From NCBI GenBank assembly GCA_025774405.1, contig JALGWB010000101.1:1-7365 (forward strand): DNA of 7,365 bases. Direction: 5' to 3'. This document shows, piece after piece, positions 6,101-7,365 of the stretch; position 1 is the first letter of the stretch; every line of letters starts with the position of its first letter. The notes under the pieces are model-generated. The model saw nothing but the letters and a program-made list of their open reading frames with translations, searched no databases and had not been told where the DNA came from. Position numbers and translations under genes: made by a program. This DNA is from a bacterium (GTDB lineage Bacteria; Arandabacterota; Arandabacteria; Arandabacterales; Arandabacteraceae).

Positions 6101-6690
6101 TCATGTGAAGATCGTCGAGCAACGGAACGACGTCCTCCGTCATGTCTCAGGCTTATGCGTACATTGATTACCTTGCACAGGACTAGCTCGTGGGTTGTGG
6201 GATTCCAAAGGAAAGGCACCAAATGGAAACTCACAAGCCTGGTATCGCCCATGTAGCCAGTATGGAATCGCTCGACCATATTGCTCGGGTAAAATCGCCT
6301 GAGCGTGTAGATATCCCTTTTGCCGCTAACCCAGGCTCTGGGAGCAGCACCCAGAACCGATGGTGGCTGGGTCGGAGCGATGAGGTAACTACCGAGGGAA
6401 CTACGCTCTAAGCAGTCGGCTTCGATAGCAACAGGCCTGGCGTCGGGTGGAATTGCTACGTGGAAAACCATTCCGGGCAGGGCAGGCAAGCCAGGTTCAT
6501 ATGGATAGACCAGATCCGGGCCATCAATATAGTCGTATCCTGCTATATGCTTGATAGTGAAAGCATCAGAATCAAGTCTTATTGTGAGACGGATCTCATC
6601 AGGGGTTATCTCTGTCCGGCAAGCCGCAGTTGCCATGCTAACACCGGCAACAGCCAATATCAGAGCAATCAATGTCAACGCTCGCATCAT
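3145..6690 (-). CDS. secreted gingipain-like C25 cysteine peptidase with Ig-like, jelly-roll and C-terminal FlgD-Ig/T9SS-type sorting modules
   Basis: A complete 1181-residue secreted multidomain protein. Residues 1-23 are a signal peptide. Residues 28-225 resemble the C25 propeptide, with a PYEPGLPALPG motif at 63-73. The peptidase domain spans about 232-603. It contains the WVLLGGD strand (299-305), the catalytic His region FIFHDGHCSEY (His463, equivalent to GHGS in relatives), and the Cys region NSIGCWPAAID (Cys498). AEHFLNNPNGGCVAFIGNSR (509-528) and the family's closing NLLGDPEMP (590-598) follow. Next come an Ig-like domain (605-690), two related N-P/E-P-G-E Ig-like units (about 695-805 and 806-918), a MAM/immune-inhibitor-A-like jelly roll (about 923-1080), and a FlgD-Ig/T9SS type A-like tail (1098-1181; PNPATG, GIYLVTI). 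Such enzymes are exported by Sec, cross the outer membrane, and digest external protein; cleavage specificity is unknown. The ATG at 6690 has AAGGAG six bases upstream; the next codon is also ATG. The first gene of the cluster. Confidence 0.9.
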   Translation of the reverse strand: MMRALTLIALILAVAGVSMATAACRTEITPDEIRLTIRLDSDAFTIKHIAGYDYIDGPDLVYPYEPGLPALPGMVFHVAIPPDARPVAIEADCLERSSLGSYLIAPTQPPSVLGAAPRAWVSGKRDIYTLRRFYPSNMVERFHTGYMGDTRLVSFHLVPFLWNPTTHELVLCKVINVRISLRHDGGRRSVARRSSHEACFRKAVERMVVNPRNVEVFAQGAMWKGVVSELTPDQFEYVVITCDSLVAAFSPLVDWKTSKGVRATCVTTEWIEANYPGEDTQAQIRNFIKDAYANWGTIWVLLGGDTRIIPSRSVYAMDCEMGGVAGNRIRCDLYFADLDGTWNANGTDPHGEVADSVDMYPDLFVGRAPAENVAEAQVFVNKVITYEKNPPSGYALDMLMAGEIMWLDPYTDGGAGLDMIDENYVPPRFDPILKLYESLGNESRESVLAAMSAGKNFIFHDGHCSEYAMGAGDGYIYTSDADTVSNDARTFILNSIGCWPAAIDRDCIAEHFLNNPNGGCVAFIGNSRYGWGSPGNPGLGYSDKFQHEFARKVFVDSLLHIGEAHAVSKAVFVGFAQDENVYRWNEYQLNLLGDPEMPMWTDEPSAISCSLPDSVMASGQTVTVVAEDASGAIEDALVCVTNGDDVYEVGITDFSGKVTFWISTASPDSLLFTVSAFNRRPYQERLMVVSDGVALGWINLVVADGGDSLANPGETVDLRVTVKNFGNLSASGVIGKLSGGSHCTILDSSIAYGTVDAGSEVTPEDVFSVAFDSDLENGETITFDLVFEDSASNTWTTKLPVTLATPVLAITSHGIDDRSGGDGDYVLEPGEEVLLTLEISNRGLTSGSCQVDLESLDPFYTIIDTSATASEIISDGAGYTSHGILISGACPGEHIGRIVATLTAGPFAFDDTVYLAVGDLTYQDDFESGEGLWSHSGSPDAWHLTSYRWHSDSTSWYFGSDLTHVYPGNADASLISQDFIAGESNRLAFWFWYDFTTYGTDGIYVIVHRNGRPDTLDFIGSGGALDGEPGALNIVSRWVKWERLLEDVFPGDTLLFEFAFISDDTDEAEGIYVDDFAFTCKQPVQTGIDGLSADELAKVAIFPNPATGTLAIRFAEANAQCRVSIYSIEGRLVTRLEKGSGQLSLLWDLRDTSGRRVAPGIYLVTIDDRRYASPRKIVIMR
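3148..3408 (-). other. C-terminal FlgD-Ig / T9SS type A-like sorting domain of the peptidase
   Basis: Residues 1095-1181 carry AIFPNPATGTLAIRF, then VSIYSIEGRLV, a Trp-Asp-Leu-Arg-Asp turn, GRRVAPGIYLVTI and a basic ending PRKIVIMR. This is the usual order of FlgD-type Ig domains and type A sorting domains of the type IX secretion system (y-P-N-P, v-x-i-y-x-x-x-G, l-x-x-G-x-Y). In Bacteroidota this tail directs the protein through the outer membrane and is cleaved. No T9SS component is encoded in the window, so use of that route is inference. Confidence 0.75.
4153..4590 (-). repeat. Two related CARDB-like Ig units inside the peptidase
   Basis: Residues 701-734 and 812-846 share a D-x-x-G-G-D-x-x-L-x-P-G-E-x-V-x-L-x-(V/L)-x-(V/I)-x-N-x-G pattern about 111-113 residues apart. 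The first reads ADGGDSLANPGETVDLRV and the second GGDGDYVLEPGEEVLLTL. This marks a duplicated Ig-like unit of the kind seen in the stalks of secreted peptidases from FCB bacteria. The DNA has diverged, so it is an old duplication and not a recent tandem copy. The acidic clusters could bind calcium, which I infer only from composition. Confidence 0.55.
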
Positions 6691-6742
6691 TCCCTACTCC
6701 TTCCTTTGCCTGTCAGTTCAGCCAGTGGCACTATCGCAACAA

Positions 6743-6818
6743 TGCAAATGGTGGTGACACGTCGCTCTTCGTCATAGTGTCACCCCATACAGTTTACCAC
6801 AATAAAGCCGCATTTGCA
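6743..6818. repeat. Two nested perfect 8-bp inverted repeats
   Basis: The inner repeat is GGTGACAC (6753-6760) and GTGTCACC (6777-6784), separated by 16 bp. The outer repeat is TGCAAATG (6743-6750) and CATTTGCA (6811-6818). The left arms lie two bases apart while the right arms are 26 bp apart, so the nest is lopsided. The inner pair has a 24-bp centre-to-centre distance, a little over two helical turns, which would suit a dimeric regulator. In RNA of the peptidase cluster it could also form a stem if transcription starts upstream of it. One 8-bp repeat somewhere in 232 bp is not rare by chance; the close inner pair is less expected. Confidence 0.4.
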
Positions 6819-6854
6819 CCCCCCTAACTTGGCCCTTTGGCGCACTGGTTGTGC

Positions 6855-6883
6855 TTGACTTGTGATTGGCAGGTGTCTAACAT
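6855..6883 (+). promoter_or_regulatory. Sigma70-type promoter of the sulfatase-like gene
   Basis: TTGACT (6855-6860, five of six -35 consensus bases) is followed after exactly 17 bp by TAACAT (6878-6883, four of six -10 bases). Transcription would start near 6890, giving a leader of about 33 nt before the ATG at 6923. This is the most convincing promoter in the window. A small GCAC-TGGTT-GTGC inverted repeat (6842-6854) ends directly in front of the -35 box. Confidence 0.6.
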
Positions 6884-6922
6884 GAGTTCACACGTCCACG
6901 AGACTTAGCCCTGGAGCGACAT

Positions 6923-7365
6923 ATGAGAGCTAAATCGATCAGGTTGGTTCCACTGCTCATCCTGCTCTGGCTCGGGTTGATTCTTACTCAGTGCGGGCGG
7001 GAGGGGCATCCTCAGTACGTGATTGTGATTCTCATGGATGCAGTGCGTCCTGATCACTTGAGCTGTTATGGCTATGAGCGCCCAACGACACCCAGCATAG
7101 ATGAGCTCGCAAGCCATAGTGCGCTCTTCGAGGACGCCGTCTCGCAGGCACCCTGGACACTTCCATCCCTGGCTACAATCCTCTCGTCCACATTTCCCAG
7201 TCAGCATGGGGCAAGTCGGGTGGCGGGCAAGAACGTTCCTATGAAGAGCAGGACTCTTACCTTCGTTGAGCTCCTGGCAACCAATGGCTACAAGACGTGT
7301 GCCATGAGCACAGCCCGTCTTTTCGTGCCTCAGCTCGGGCTCGCAAGGGGTTTCCAGGAGTCATA
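6923..7365 (+). CDS. exported sulfatase/alkaline-phosphatase-superfamily protein with Thr at the nucleophile position, N-terminal fragment
   Basis: The first 147 codons of a gene cut by the right edge. Residues 1-24 form an export signal: basic Arg2/Lys4/Arg7, a hydrophobic core VPLLILLWLGLIL, then TQC. Cys24 could be lipidated, though Gln at -1 is unusual for a lipobox. The superfamily then shows clearly: VIVILMDAVRPDHLSCYGY (33-51; Asp39 is the likely metal ligand), TTPSIDELASHSALFEDA, PWTLPSLATILSS (77-89) and FPSQHG (91-96). In true sulfatases the C/S-x-P-S-R motif supplies the Cys or Ser made into formylglycine. Here the aligned motif is T-L-P-S-L with Thr79, as in Thr-nucleophile phosphotransferases and many unassigned sulfatase-like hydrolases. 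It acts in the periplasm or at the surface on sulfate or phosphate esters; substrate unknown. The ATG has GGAG six bases upstream and a promoter at 6855. It diverges from the peptidase cluster. Confidence 0.85.
   Translation, partial: MRAKSIRLVPLLILLWLGLILTQCGREGHPQYVIVILMDAVRPDHLSCYGYERPTTPSIDELASHSALFEDAVSQAPWTLPSLATILSSTFPSQHGASRVAGKNVPMKSRTLTFVELLATNGYKTCAMSTARLFVPQLGLARGFQES

Larger units (their letters stand above)
6691..6922. promoter_or_regulatory. Divergent intergenic control region, peptidase cluster / sulfatase-like gene
   Basis: This 232-bp region lies between the divergent start codons at 6690 (minus) and 6923 (plus). It holds Shine-Dalgarno sequences for both genes (6697-6703 on the minus strand; GGAG at 6913-6916 on the plus strand), a good plus-strand promoter and two nested 8-bp inverted repeats. 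I could not find a convincing minus-strand promoter. The nearest is TTGTGG, a 17-bp spacer, then CACTAT, with three of six matches in each box. I see no open reading frame with coding character and no terminator. Confidence 0.6.

Noticed and set aside
6487..6690. Lipoprotein signal in the peptidase (TAAC at residues 21-24)
   Set aside because: Thr at -3 is a poor lipobox residue, and a C-terminal T9SS-like tail argues for a signal peptidase I-cleaved secreted protein, so ordinary cleavage near TAA is preferred.
6691..6830. Minus-strand promoter for the peptidase cluster
   Set aside because: The best pairs (such as TTGTGG with a 17-bp spacer and CACTAT) match the consensus at only half the positions, no better than chance, so no promoter was called.
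6905..7207. 100-residue minus-strand open frame
   Set aside because: It is antisense to the sulfatase-like gene, whose superfamily motifs run through the whole interval on the plus strand.
1..7365. CRISPR arrays, tRNA/rRNA genes, insertion sequences, phage or defence genes
   Set aside because: I looked for evenly spaced direct repeats, cloverleaf-like segments, transposase motifs and terminal inverted repeats and saw none. The gene content looks like ordinary chromosomal secreted and membrane functions.

Overview
The window looks like a chromosomal piece from an uncultured Gram-negative bacterium of intermediate GC. The best clue is the 1181-residue secreted protein on the minus strand. It has a gingipain-type (C25) peptidase domain, several Ig-like and jelly-roll modules, and a C-terminal FlgD-Ig/type IX secretion (T9SS) type A-like sorting module. 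That architecture is typical of Fibrobacteres-Chlorobi-Bacteroidetes (FCB) relatives and candidate phyla such as Zixibacteria, Eisenbacteria or WOR-3. This placement is inferred from architecture only; no marker gene is present.

Layout. (1) Positions 1-99, minus: the first 33 codons of a flavodoxin-fold NAD(P)H-FMN reductase/iron-sulfur flavoprotein-like gene that runs off the left edge. (2) Positions 100-214: a short divergent control region. (3) Positions 215-1012, plus: a complete alpha/beta hydrolase with an intact Ser-Asp-His triad. (4) Positions 6690 down to 1023, minus: a three-gene cluster in the order C25 peptidase, small Cys-rich membrane protein with a TTG start, and polytopic GT-C (family 39-like) glycosyltransferase. 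(5) Positions 6691-6922: a divergent promoter region with a good sigma70-type promoter on the plus strand and two nested 8-bp inverted repeats. (6) Positions 6923-7365, plus: the start of an exported sulfatase/phosphotransferase-superfamily protein, cut by the right edge.

The minus-strand cluster is tightly packed. There are 10 bp between peptidase and small protein, with the Shine-Dalgarno touching the peptidase stop codon, and 63 bp between small protein and glycosyltransferase. In that 63-bp gap a perfect 7-bp hairpin would bury the Shine-Dalgarno of the glycosyltransferase. The hydrolase and glycosyltransferase genes converge with only 10 bp between their stop codons and no visible terminator.

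The peptidase, small membrane protein and GT-C enzyme are all predicted to act at or outside the inner membrane, so a shared cell-surface role is reasonable, but no specific pathway can be named. I see no CRISPR array, tRNA, rRNA, insertion sequence or phage gene. Most of the window is an ordinary set of genes. The least explained items are the small membrane protein, the hairpin in front of the glycosyltransferase gene, and the nested inverted repeats.
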